The notes under the pieces were generated by a model. It was not told the DNA's origin. It was given only the letters and a program-made list of their open reading frames with translations, and made no database searches. From JACMLC01 sp963817025 (GTDB taxonomy: Bacteria > Acidobacteriota > Blastocatellia > Pyrinomonadales > Pyrinomonadaceae), in NCBI GenBank assembly GCA_963817025.1, contig CAWFML010000005.1, positions 310,001 through 374,000 on the forward strand: 64,000 bases of DNA, given 5' to 3'. The position numbers and the translations under genes are program-made. Below, one piece after another: positions 17,577 through 25,415 of this stretch (its first letter is position 1; each line of letters opens with the position of its first letter).

Positions 17577-18462
17577 ACCTTTGGTGCTAGTTGAAAAAGT
17601 CACGATTTTCCGCTCTTAATGCGTTGGCGACCAAACCAAACGCAAGCGGAGGCAAGAATCGTGACCACTCAAGACTTTATCACTGAACTCTTTTGCCGTG
17701 TAGATGACCAGATGCGTCAGATGCCGAAACATAGTCAAGCCGCGCTGCATCCGAGCGAGATCGTCACGCTGGCTTTCATCTTTGCCATCAAAGGCGTCGG
17801 CAACCGTCCCTTTTATCGCTGGCTCAAGCGTGATTTCCAAGCTCTGTTTCCCGCTTTGCCGGAGCGAACGCGCCTCTTCCGCCTGTTCAAGACGCATCGT
17901 GCGTGGACGCAGCAGTTCATGGCTGAGCCAACGGTGCTGGGCGTCATCGACAGCTATGGGATTGAGTTGATTCATCCGATTCGCGAAGGGCGCTCTCCCC
18001 GCCAGTATGGACGGAAAGGGGTGTCGAATCATCGTTGGATTGTGGGCGGTAAACTCTGCCTGCTCTTGAACAAACTCGGCCTCGTCGTGGCGTGGGAGTG
18101 CGACACAGCTAACGTCTCCGACACGGTCTTTCAGCCGCTCATCAGGAAATACGAAGATGAGATGATCGTATGTAGTGACACCGGCTTTCATGCTCAAGCA
18201 GGTGACCCACAAAATCTCAAGGTGTGTCCGCGAGGGCAATGGAATCAACGGATGATGGTCGAAACTGTGCTCTCGATGTTGACGCTCTGTAATCATTTCA
18301 AGCGTGTGATGCATCGTGAATGGGCGTACTTCCAAATGCGGTTGGCCTACACGATGGCTGCGTTCAATATGTTGGTGCACTGGCATGGGCTTGAGCCTGA
18401 CGAGCACGGTGTGGTGCATCTTTCAATCGCTGAGTTCAGTCTGTAGAACTAGCACCAAAGGT
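17577..18462 (+). mobile_element. IS982-family insertion sequence
   Basis: An 886-bp element bounded by 16-bp perfect inverted repeats (ACCTTTGGTGCTAGTT at 17577-17592 and its complement at 18447-18462). A 5-bp direct repeat TATTA (17572-17576 and 18463-18467) fits a target duplication. The ends begin with ACC, as I recall for the IS982 family. It carries one intact transposase gene. With no visible decay, insertion appears recent. Confidence 0.88.
17661..18446 (+). CDS. IS982-family DDE transposase
   Basis: A 261-residue transposase. Starting at GTG 17661 it has a good GGAGG ribosome binding site at 17648-17652 and gives the usual family N-terminus TTQDFITELFCRVDDQM. Family hallmarks include PKHSQAALHPSEIVTLAFIF, IKGVGNRPFYRWLKRDF and ERTRLFRLFKTHR. 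Candidate catalytic acids lie in GVIDSYGIELIHP, CSDTGFHAQAGDPQN and RMMVETVLSML. The reading frame is intact, so the element may be active. An ATG at 17619 in the same frame is unlikely to be used. Confidence 0.9.
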   Translation: MTTQDFITELFCRVDDQMRQMPKHSQAALHPSEIVTLAFIFAIKGVGNRPFYRWLKRDFQALFPALPERTRLFRLFKTHRAWTQQFMAEPTVLGVIDSYGIELIHPIREGRSPRQYGRKGVSNHRWIVGGKLCLLLNKLGLVVAWECDTANVSDTVFQPLIRKYEDEMIVCSDTGFHAQAGDPQNLKVCPRGQWNQRMMVETVLSMLTLCNHFKRVMHREWAYFQMRLAYTMAAFNMLVHWHGLEPDEHGVVHLSIAEFSL

Positions 18463-18619
18463 TATTAAAAATGTAGCTCTTGAAGTAGCTTTGAAGACGA
18501 AGCGCTCATTTTCAATAGCACACTCTTCATCCTTCCGCCTTCATCCTTCATCCTTCCGCCTTCATCCTTGCTTTTCCTCCGGCATCGCAATTTGAGATTC
18601 CTGCGTCTAACTGGTCGTT

Positions 18620-19966
18620 ATGCGTTTTAAGAGCAAGGACACAATTATATTAACCGCGATTGTCATCATCTTTGTTACCTCTTTGCTGGCAACCTCATGT
18701 AGCGAAAAGCGTGCTGCGCGCACGACGAGCGCGGAGAATTCCGCCGAGACGAAGATCGAGCGCACGCTGCCGCCGCTCCCCTTACGCCCGCTTTCGCAAA
18801 AACTGAAGGCCATGCGCGCGGGGGCCATGCGACAGGCTTCGCAGTTGCGCGAGTTGGAGTGGAAGGCAGAGGTCGGGATGGCGGAGTTGTCCGGCTGGGA
18901 GTACGGCTTGCGGACGAGCGAGATGGCGCAGTCTCTCGGCGGCGAAGAGTTGCGCGCTCTGTCTCGCCTCGCAATCGCGGGCGGCGTCCTGCCGGAAGGA
19001 ACAGACCTCGCTTCGCTGGCCGCCAGCTTTACGGCTGTCTCGGCGGGCGCGACCTATTCTCCGCTTGATAAACAGATTCTGCTGGTAGATAGCCAGAGCG
19101 GCAGCTCGCTCCTGACGCATGAGTTTGTGCACGCGCTTCAGGATCAGCATTTCGACCTGCTCAAGCTGCTGGTCGTGCGTCCATACAATTATGACCGGAC
19201 GGAAGCGGTCTTCGCTTTGATTGAAGGCGACGCGATGAATGTGCAGCGACGCGCGGAAGAGGGCGAGGCGTATGCGCGCCGCCCGCTCGAAGAGATTACG
19301 CGGCAGGAGAACGAACGTTTCGCGGAATATCGCAGGGAGCTTGGCGCGCTCTTTCCGCCGCTGCTGACGGAGACTTTTATCTTCCGCTACCGCGACGGTG
19401 CGCGCTTTGTCGAAACCGTCAGGCGCAAAAGCGGCCAGCGCGGCGTTGACGAATTGTTTCGCCGCACGCCTCAGACCAGCGAACAACTGCTGCATCCCGA
19501 CAAATATTTTCAGGGCGAAACAGCGCGCGAGGTGCAACTGAACGAAGCGGCCCTGACGCAAAATAACTGGCGCATCACGGCTTCGACTTCGATGGGCGAG
19601 ATAGGCGTGCGCGGCGTCTTGCTGGCGGGCGTACAGGAGCGCGAAGCCGTGCGCGCGGCTTCGGGTTGGGGCGGCGACCGCGCCTTTCTCTTCGAGCGCA
19701 CAACAGGCGGCCCTTCGCTCTTTATCTGGAAATCCGCGTGGGACAAAAACACGGATGCGGAAGAGTTCTTCAAGGCTTATAACTCTCTCCAACAGCGACG
19801 CAAAGGCTCGCAGACCGGCGGCGAAGTGAAGAGCCAAAACTCCGTGCAAGTGAGCTGGCGCGAGGGCGGAATCACGACGCTCGTTTATCTAGCGGGCGAG
19901 CAAGTGATTGTCCTGCGCGGCGCGGAAGCGGATGTCAATGCTGCGTTTGAATCGGCGCGTGAGTAA
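18620..19966 (+). CDS. Putative lipoprotein with zincin HExxH motif
   Basis: A 448-residue exported protein. The N-terminus MRFKSKDTIILTAIVIIFVT followed by SLLATSC suggests a signal peptide and a weak lipobox (Cys at about residue 27). The central motif LLTHEFVHALQDQHFD is a clear HExxH zinc-metalloprotease signature. YDRTEAVFALIEGDAMNVQR downstream could supply the third ligand (Glu), as in gluzincins. No other recognisable domain is present. It lies after the interrupted family D repeat and may once have been the end of the Bat-type locus. Activity as a protease is inferred from the motif only. Confidence 0.75.
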   Translation: MRFKSKDTIILTAIVIIFVTSLLATSCSEKRAARTTSAENSAETKIERTLPPLPLRPLSQKLKAMRAGAMRQASQLRELEWKAEVGMAELSGWEYGLRTSEMAQSLGGEELRALSRLAIAGGVLPEGTDLASLAASFTAVSAGATYSPLDKQILLVDSQSGSSLLTHEFVHALQDQHFDLLKLLVVRPYNYDRTEAVFALIEGDAMNVQRRAEEGEAYARRPLEEITRQENERFAEYRRELGALFPPLLTETFIFRYRDGARFVETVRRKSGQRGVDELFRRTPQTSEQLLHPDKYFQGETAREVQLNEAALTQNNWRITASTSMGEIGVRGVLLAGVQEREAVRAASGWGGDRAFLFERTTGGPSLFIWKSAWDKNTDAEEFFKAYNSLQQRRKGSQTGGEVKSQNSVQVSWREGGITTLVYLAGEQVIVLRGAEADVNAAFESARE

Positions 19967-20327
19967 AAGTAAAAAGGTAAAAGGTAAAAGGCAAAAGTGA
20001 AGACAGCCTGTCTCGCATCTTCACTTTTGCCTTTTACCTTTTTAACGTGAGTTCGACGTAAGAACGACGATGAGTTAGTTAGCCCCGGAGGGGCGACATA
20101 GATTAGCCCACGGCGTCAGCCGTGGGCACAGCACCCACATCAAAGGTCGAAGCCCCGGAGGGGCGACATAATCTATGCCGCCCCTCCGGGGCTTCGACAT
20201 GTTAGCGAGTCTTGTCCCCACGGCTGACGCCGTGGGCTAATCTATGTCGCCCCTCCGGGGCTGTCATGCTGCGATCCTCTTCTGCTTACATCGAACTCAC
20301 GTTTTTTTACTTTTACCTTTTTAACGT
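19963..20327. repeat. Family A hairpin interrupted by a MITE-like element (354-bp gap)
   Basis: The left arm (TAAAAGTAAAAAGGTAAAAG from 19963) begins at the stop codon of the lipoprotein gene. The right arm starts at 20018 (TCTTCACTTTTGCC), is broken at 20043 and resumes at 20304 (TTTTTACTTTTACC). Removing the inserted 260 bp restores the usual family A right arm. No gene is visible in this gap between convergent genes. Confidence 0.8.
20044..20303. mobile_element. MITE-like element carrying nested REP palindromes
   Basis: The 260-bp element has terminal inverted repeats of 17 bp with one mismatch (AACGTGAGTTCGACGTA at 20044-20060, complement at 20287-20303). It is flanked by TTTTT direct repeats (20039-20043 and 20304-20308). 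Inside, a 46-bp inverted pair (20081-20126 and 20217-20262) with CCCACGGCGTCAGCCGTGGG and AGCCCCGGAGGGGCG words surrounds a smaller hairpin (20147-20197). It encodes no protein, so mobilisation would need a transposase in trans. Confidence 0.75.
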
Positions 20328-22066
20328 TCAGGTCTAGGCCCGCTCTTCTGCAATTTGAATTGCAGCCAATCGCCGATAGCTTTAATCACCTCATCGCCAA
20401 CCGTGCTCGTCTCAAGCGAAGAATATTCGCTCTCGTCTCCTGTTTTCGCGGGCAGGAACATGTGGTTGAGATTGGGAAAGACGCGCACCATGACATCCCT
20501 GTTGCCGCCTTCGCGCGCGGCCTGTGCCAGAAGCTCTGCCTGATTAGCAGTGACTTGTTGATCCAGCGCGCCCTGCACGATAAAGATTGGCTGGCGCACC
20601 TTTTTTATCGTCGTCAGCGGCTCGTAAGCGGCAAAGGCTTTGGTCCATTGAAAGCGAAAGAGCGGCGGCAGCTTTGAAGTGTCGCCGCCCTCCATCATCG
20701 TGCGCAGTATCTGCTGATGCTCCGCGCGCTTTTTGGCTTTCACTTCCTCCGTCAATGTCTTATCCAGCTCAACCGGGCGGTTCATCTGGTAGAGCAAGAC
20801 TTTATCGCCGCGCTCTGCGGTTCCGGCCATGAGCACGATAGCGGCAATCTGCGGGTCGCTCGCCGCGACCAACGGCGCGATAACGCCGCCCTCGCTGTGG
20901 CCCACGATGGCGATGCGTTGGGGGGTTATCTCAGGGCGCGTTCGCAGGTATGCGACCTGTGCGCGCACGTCGTCCGCAAAATCGAAGGTCGTAACTTTGT
21001 CGAGCGTCTCCATCCCCGTCGAATCGCCCACGCCGCGATCATCCACGCGCAGCACTGCCAGCCCGCGACTCGCAAGGTGTTCGGCTATCTGGCGAAAGAT
21101 TTTGTAGTCCTTCAGGTTCGGATACGGCAGCGGCGCATCGCGCGTCTGCTGGCCTGAGCCTGTGCTGGTGACAACCACAGGGAACGGTCGCGCGCCTGAT
21201 TTCGGGAGCAGCAAAGTTCCTGCAAGGATGTAATCCTTGACTTTGATTTTCACTTCCTCTGCCGTGAACGGCGCATCCGGCGGCGCGCTGTAATCCGGCT
21301 TCACAGACTTCATCGTCGCAGCAATCGCGGCATGCAGCGGCCCCACAAATTTTGCATACTCTTCGCGCGCAGAGATGTATTGCTGCTCAGGCAGCGAGAC
21401 GACGCTGATGCGCCCCTGCATATCCGCCCAGAGGATGAGCGTGAACTGTGGAAACTTGAGCGTGTAGCGATCAAAGAGCGTGGGCCGAGGGGTGTCAACC
21501 GCGCCCGCAGGCTTCACTTCATCACGCGCTATGCGCTCCATCTTCGCGGTCATGTCGGGAAAGATATTGAGGCTCTGCTCTCCGCCGCGCGCAGTGTCAT
21601 AGCGGGCCGCGACGAAAGTGAACAGGTAAGACACATTCGACATTATCATCGAGGCTCCCTTTTGATACGGGACATCCTGCGAGCCGTCTTTGGTCGTGAC
21701 TGTGGCTGTGCTGTCTTTAAAGACGATTGTCTGATCCACTGTTGTGACGGCCATGATGCCCTTTGAGGTAAACCTGAGCGGGGCAGCGGTCTTATCCAGC
21801 TCAATCGTCGTCTGCACGTCAACGGTCGTGCCGGGAAGCTTGATGTCCACGCGCGAGCTGGCGTTGAAGCCTCCACCCCCTGCGCACTTCACCTCAAAGT
21901 CTTCGCGCCCGATATTCGTCCCTGACATGTTGATGAGAAAAACGCCTTTGCCGCACAACGCCGGAGAGAGCAGCGGCGGCGCAGCCGGGAGCCTGGCTTT
22001 ATCCTGCGCGACCAGAGCAGCGGGCATCAACAAAAGTATGAGAAAAGAGAAGAGAAATAATCGCAT
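20321..22066 (-). CDS. Secreted alpha/beta hydrolase
   Basis: A 581-residue exported hydrolase. The start at 22066 gives a clean signal peptide (MRLFLFSFLILLLMPAALVA) and has an AGGAGA ribosome binding site at 22072-22077. The N-terminal 280 residues are a beta-rich region of unknown role. The C-terminal alpha/beta hydrolase domain (about 290-575) resembles dienelactone hydrolase/prolyl-oligopeptidase-type esterases. It has a nucleophile elbow IVGHSEGGV, a likely acid in IVQGALDQQV and a His in FPNLNHMF. A GSGQQTRD motif and LRVDDRGVGDS are typical of this group. The substrate is unknown. Confidence 0.88.
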   Translation of the reverse strand: MRLFLFSFLILLLMPAALVAQDKARLPAAPPLLSPALCGKGVFLINMSGTNIGREDFEVKCAGGGGFNASSRVDIKLPGTTVDVQTTIELDKTAAPLRFTSKGIMAVTTVDQTIVFKDSTATVTTKDGSQDVPYQKGASMIMSNVSYLFTFVAARYDTARGGEQSLNIFPDMTAKMERIARDEVKPAGAVDTPRPTLFDRYTLKFPQFTLILWADMQGRISVVSLPEQQYISAREEYAKFVGPLHAAIAATMKSVKPDYSAPPDAPFTAEEVKIKVKDYILAGTLLLPKSGARPFPVVVTSTGSGQQTRDAPLPYPNLKDYKIFRQIAEHLASRGLAVLRVDDRGVGDSTGMETLDKVTTFDFADDVRAQVAYLRTRPEITPQRIAIVGHSEGGVIAPLVAASDPQIAAIVLMAGTAERGDKVLLYQMNRPVELDKTLTEEVKAKKRAEHQQILRTMMEGGDTSKLPPLFRFQWTKAFAAYEPLTTIKKVRQPIFIVQGALDQQVTANQAELLAQAAREGGNRDVMVRVFPNLNHMFLPAKTGDESEYSSLETSTVGDEVIKAIGDWLQFKLQKSGPRPER

Positions 22067-22098
22067 TGAGTTCTCCTGGCATTGAAGCAAGAAAAGCA

Positions 22099-22225
22099 CG
22101 AAAGTTTCCCGCAAAGGCGCTGGTGGCGCAAAGAAAACAAGGCGCGAAGCTGGCTAAGCAGTTACCTTTCTTGAATGATTTCTTGGCGTCTTATTTGCGC
22201 CTTTGCGAGAGACTTTCCGTATTCA
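22099..22225. repeat. Family B intergenic hairpin (GCAAAGGCGC words)
   Basis: TTTCCCGCAAAGGCGCTGGT and following (22104-22136) faces CTTATTTGCGCCTTTGCGAG (within 22170-22222). It sits in the short gap between two minus-strand genes. Confidence 0.7.
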
Positions 22226-22231
22226 TAAAAA

Positions 22232-23338
22232 TTACAAATCAAGCAAAGCCCACAAGACCAGCAGCGGCACGCCCGCCAGAAAGGCCATGCGCAGGCGTAT
22301 GCCTTTGCCCGCGAAGTTGTATGTATAGCCAAGTCCATCCGTCTTCTCGACCATCAGGGCCGGGTCGTCGGGGTTGTAGTAGAACAGCCCGCCGCCGCTC
22401 CACTTTTCCTCTTCCGACTCGCGGCGCACATTGGCATTGCCCGTCGCTTCTTCCAGCTCGCTATTAATCTTCATAAAGCGATATAGGTAATAAAAGACGC
22501 CTGTCAGCAAAAGAATCAGGCTGGCCCAGACAGCAACGTTCGCCACGGTCTGCCAGCGGCGCAGCGACTCCACAGTCGTCAGGATGATGAACATCGAGAG
22601 CGTCGCCATCAGGATTGCAATCAGTCCGCGCACCCAATCCATCATATGCATGCTGGCGACCAGCAGGCGTTCCTTAGACTGCTGGTAAATTTCCGCCTGC
22701 TCTGCCGGAACCGTCATCTTCGCATGCACCAGATCGTACTTGAGCAGGAGAAACCAGCTTTGCAGGTAGCCCACCAGCACCGGCAGAAAAAAGACTGTCG
22801 AAAATGTCTTGCGCGCCCACCCGTCCGGCTGTCCTTTGACGTTCCAGTGAATCGGCACGCGCTCAGGCAGAGCAGGGTAGTAATATGCGAGCACGGCCAC
22901 TGGCGCAAACGTCAGCAGGACAATCAATGCTTCAAGCGCAAAGTGTGTGTACTCGGCCATGCGCCGCGTATGAAGCGAGGTCGCAAACCTTGTCGCCTCG
23001 CCCGGAACGCGGAAGGGCCGCACCTCGCGCGCGAAATTGATATAAAGAATAAAGGCCACAGGCACTGAGACGACGTAAGCCGCCGCTGCATAGAGAAAAT
23101 TATTGCGGTAGTAAGCCGTCAGGATTCCCGCTGCTTCGAGCGCGGTAAATGCAGCCAGCAGGCAGAGCCAGTAACGCCGCAGGATACGGCGACCCTCTCC
23201 CGCGTAAATCTCGCGGCTGACACACACGCCGAAGAAAGCTTTTTCGCCGCGCATGACGGGCATCCACATCAGCACTCCCAAGACAAGCAGGTCTCCGATA
23301 AGCAAAGGAATCAAGACTGAAAGCGTTTCGTTTTTCAT
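22232..23338 (-). CDS. DUF1648 / DUF5808 integral membrane protein
   Basis: A 368-residue polytopic membrane protein with about eight transmembrane helices. It contains the DUF1648 signature (YPALPERVPIHWNVKGQPDG) and near the C-terminus a DUF5808-like WSGGGLFYYNPDDPALMVEK. Such proteins are found with YtrA-type GntR regulators in Firmicutes and Acidobacteriota, sometimes linked to SdpI-like immunity or envelope stress; the exact role is unknown. Its start codon overlaps the regulator's stop (ATGA), so it is the main regulated target of that repressor. Confidence 0.82.
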   Translation of the reverse strand: MKNETLSVLIPLLIGDLLVLGVLMWMPVMRGEKAFFGVCVSREIYAGEGRRILRRYWLCLLAAFTALEAAGILTAYYRNNFLYAAAAYVVSVPVAFILYINFAREVRPFRVPGEATRFATSLHTRRMAEYTHFALEALIVLLTFAPVAVLAYYYPALPERVPIHWNVKGQPDGWARKTFSTVFFLPVLVGYLQSWFLLLKYDLVHAKMTVPAEQAEIYQQSKERLLVASMHMMDWVRGLIAILMATLSMFIILTTVESLRRWQTVANVAVWASLILLLTGVFYYLYRFMKINSELEEATGNANVRRESEEEKWSGGGLFYYNPDDPALMVEKTDGLGYTYNFAGKGIRLRMAFLAGVPLLVLWALLDL

Positions 23339-23715
23339 TTCGCTCCCTTCAGCAATCCGCGCAACTCGTCCGCCACGATGCTCATAATCTCCGCGCGCGG
23401 CAATCCTGCCAGAGCCATCTGTGTCAGGGCCGCGCGCAAGGGCTTACGCAACTCGTCATCCGTCTTCTCGCTCGAAGTGCGCGAAGCAACGACCGCGCCG
23501 GAGCCGTGCCGTATGTTAATCAAGCCCTCGCTCTGCAACTCTCTATAAGCGGTCGCAATCGTGTTCAGGTTGACGCCCAGATCAGCCGCCACCTGCCTGA
23601 CAGGCGGCAACGCCGCGCCCTCGCGCAAATCCCCGCGCGCAATCAGAGACTTGATCTCATCCACCACTTGCTGGTAGATCGGGCGACGATCATTTTCATC
23701 CACGACAATAAACAT
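23335..23715 (-). CDS. GntR-family regulator (YtrA-like)
   Basis: A 126-residue regulator of the short YtrA subfamily. It has a winged helix-turn-helix at residues 10-75 (RRPIYQQVVDEIKSLIARGD, LPPVRQVAADLGVNLNTIAT, YRELQSEGLINIRHGSGAVV) followed by a short helical tail for dimerisation instead of a large ligand domain. It overlaps the downstream membrane-protein gene by 4 bases, and a perfect palindrome lies 22 bases upstream of the start. This is a typical autoregulated two-gene operon; the inducing signal is unknown. Confidence 0.92.
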   Translation of the reverse strand: MFIVVDENDRRPIYQQVVDEIKSLIARGDLREGAALPPVRQVAADLGVNLNTIATAYRELQSEGLINIRHGSGAVVASRTSSEKTDDELRKPLRAALTQMALAGLPRAEIMSIVADELRGLLKGAK

Positions 23716-23736
23716 GCAACCCTTTTTTCAACCAGG

Positions 23737-23772
23737 TAGATTGTATGGTGTTTCTATACACCATACAATCTA
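23737..23772. promoter_or_regulatory. Palindromic operator of the GntR regulator
   Basis: Two perfect 14-bp arms, TAGATTGTATGGTG (23737-23750) and CACCATACAATCTA (23759-23772), are separated by 8 bases. The position, 22 bases upstream of the regulator's ATG, and the symmetry fit a YtrA-type binding site overlapping the promoter. The arms do not share words with the intergenic repeat families, so this is a separate signal. Confidence 0.8.
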
Positions 23773-23799
23773 TTTGTGTCAAGAGAAATTTAAGGTGGA

Positions 23800-23925
23800 A
23801 AGAGAATCTCGCGCAAAGGCGCAAAGGCGCAAAGAAGACAAGTCGCAAAGAGATTGACAAGTTATCTATCTCGAATGCTTTCTTTGCGCCTTTGCGCTTT
23901 TGCGCGAAACTTTCGTGCTTTTTAT
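23800..23925. repeat. Family B intergenic hairpin
   Basis: CTCGCGCAAAGGCGCAAAGG and further CGCAAAG words (23808-23855) face CTTTCTTTGCGCCTTTGCGC and TTTTGCGCGAAAC (23877-23911). It lies between the GntR operator and the stop codon of the CrtI-like gene. Confidence 0.75.
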
Positions 23926-25415
23926 TTCCCTGTAATTTCGTTGGCGACGATGAGACCGGAGTGTGTGACGGCGGCGACGCCGTTGCCGGGAAAAGTCGTA
24001 TCGCCGGCGAGGAAAAGATTTGGTAGGAAAGTGCGATGCGAAAGAGAATCCGGCCCGAAGACCTCAAGCGATTGGCCGACGCCGCCGACCATGCCTAGCT
24101 TGCGCCGCGTGTCTTCATAAAAAGTGCGCGGCGTGGCTGTCTCGATGACTTCGATGCCGTCTGCGAGTTCGGGCATGATGGCATGCATGCGCTGCCAGCA
24201 GGCTTCGAGCATGGCTTGATCCTGCGCTTCGTGCTCGGATTCGTCTTCGTGAAAGCTGAACCATTGCGTGGCCTCTGTGAAAGCAGAGACGGTGACGGCG
24301 CGTTTGCCCGCCGGAGCGCGCGGGTCGCTGGCAGGCGCGGCGGCAAACAGGAGCTGCGCGCTTTCAGGATCATAAACCTCGCCCTCCTGCCGCCCGTTGA
24401 GAGCGAGTATGTGATTCGCCGGAAGCCTGCGCGCGGTCTCTTCGTCCATCCCCAGATAAAGCATGTACGCGCCCCAGCCGCTCAGGATTTTGAGCCGCTG
24501 GCGTATCTCTGCGGGCGTGCGATTGAGGCCGACTAGTTTTCCGTAAGTGTCCCAGATCGTCATGTTGCTCACAATCGCGCGTGTCGCTTCAATGCGTTCG
24601 CCCGTCAGCAAGTCCACGCCGCGCGCCTGCCCGCTCGCGTCAAACGCGAGGCGCAGTGCGGTCGTATTAAAGCGCACAGTCCCGCCGCTCTCTTTGATTG
24701 ACTCGACCAGAGCGTTTGCCAGCGCGGCAGCCCCGCCGTGTATCCCGTACATGCCTAGACGCGGCAAAGTCAGCGCGATGGCCGCGTAGAGATAAGCGCA
24801 GGCTTCACTGTCTCGCTGCGCGAAGATTTGGAGCTGCGCGTCTATGAAGCGGCGAAAGCGCGCGGAAGTTTGTCCTAGATGCCGAGCCGCCGTCTCTGTC
24901 ATCGCCGCATAAATTTTGGGGGCGATGCGCGCTTCCGGGGCAACGGCGCGCAGGCGGCGAAGTTTCGATGCGGTCGGAAGGTCAGGCACGCGCTCGACCG
25001 CGCGCTGCAAGGCTTCACAGAGCGGAGCAAGGTCACGATAAAAATTGACTGCGGCTGCGCTGCATTCCGGAAAGACTGCGCGCAGGCTTTGTTCAAACTC
25101 TTCCAGGTTTTGTGTGATGGCGATTTCCGCAGAGTCCGGCAGGCGCACAACGTAAGCAGGCGAGTGCATATAAATTTGCGGCGGAGCGACGGGAAGCTCA
25201 TGAAAGATGCGCTCGTGAAGCTCTCCCGCGCCCCATGAAGCGTAAAGAGCTGCGCCGCTTTCAAACTTGTAGCCGAGCTTTTCAAAGCCTGCGGCGCAAC
25301 CGCCCGCGCGCTCCTGCCTTTCCAGCAGGCAAACATTGACGCCGCGCGCGGCCAAGAGCGCAGCCGCAGTCAGCCCGCCAAAGCCTCCGCCGACGACGAC
25401 TACTTCATAAGCCAT
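23922..25415 (-). CDS. CrtI/CrtISO-like FAD-dependent oxidoreductase
   Basis: A 497-residue protein of the phytoene desaturase/carotenoid isomerase-like amine-oxidase family. The N-terminal dinucleotide fold is VVVVGGGFGGLTAAALLAAR with the following ERQERAGGCAAGFE, typical of CrtI-like proteins. The C-terminal FAD motif is LPNLFLAGDTTFPGNGVAAV. Family members act on polyenes (desaturation, isomerisation, saturation) at the membrane surface. No carotenoid synthesis gene is adjacent, so the substrate is uncertain. The start overlaps the end of the CPBP protease gene by 11 bases, suggesting co-transcription. Confidence 0.85.
   Translation of the reverse strand: MAYEVVVVGGGFGGLTAAALLAARGVNVCLLERQERAGGCAAGFEKLGYKFESGAALYASWGAGELHERIFHELPVAPPQIYMHSPAYVVRLPDSAEIAITQNLEEFEQSLRAVFPECSAAAVNFYRDLAPLCEALQRAVERVPDLPTASKLRRLRAVAPEARIAPKIYAAMTETAARHLGQTSARFRRFIDAQLQIFAQRDSEACAYLYAAIALTLPRLGMYGIHGGAAALANALVESIKESGGTVRFNTTALRLAFDASGQARGVDLLTGERIEATRAIVSNMTIWDTYGKLVGLNRTPAEIRQRLKILSGWGAYMLYLGMDEETARRLPANHILALNGRQEGEVYDPESAQLLFAAAPASDPRAPAGKRAVTVSAFTEATQWFSFHEDESEHEAQDQAMLEACWQRMHAIMPELADGIEVIETATPRTFYEDTRRKLGMVGGVGQSLEVFGPDSLSHRTFLPNLFLAGDTTFPGNGVAAVTHSGLIVANEITGK

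Larger units (their letters stand above)
17521..18576. repeat. Family D element, copy 3, split by an insertion sequence
   Basis: GGATGAAGGCGGAAGGATGA words at 17521-17562 are separated by an IS982-type element from the remainder. The remainder (18468-18576) contains TTTTCAATAGCACACTCTTC and a long complementary arm of CATCCTTCCGCCTTCATCC words. The shared core words at both ends show that the insertion sequence landed in a pre-existing repeat. Confidence 0.75.

Noticed and set aside
17616..18419. 267-codon ORF antisense to the transposase
   Set aside because: The plus-strand frame matches IS982 transposases throughout and has a good start.
18782..19849. 355-codon antisense ORF over the zincin-like lipoprotein gene
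   Set aside because: It is the shadow of a GC-rich gene; composition is Arg/Ala/Leu-rich with no motif, while the sense frame has a signal peptide and HExxH.
23808..23911. CRISPR-like array (regular CGCAAAG words)
   Set aside because: Units are only 7-9 bases, there are no unique spacers, and the pattern is an inverted pair.
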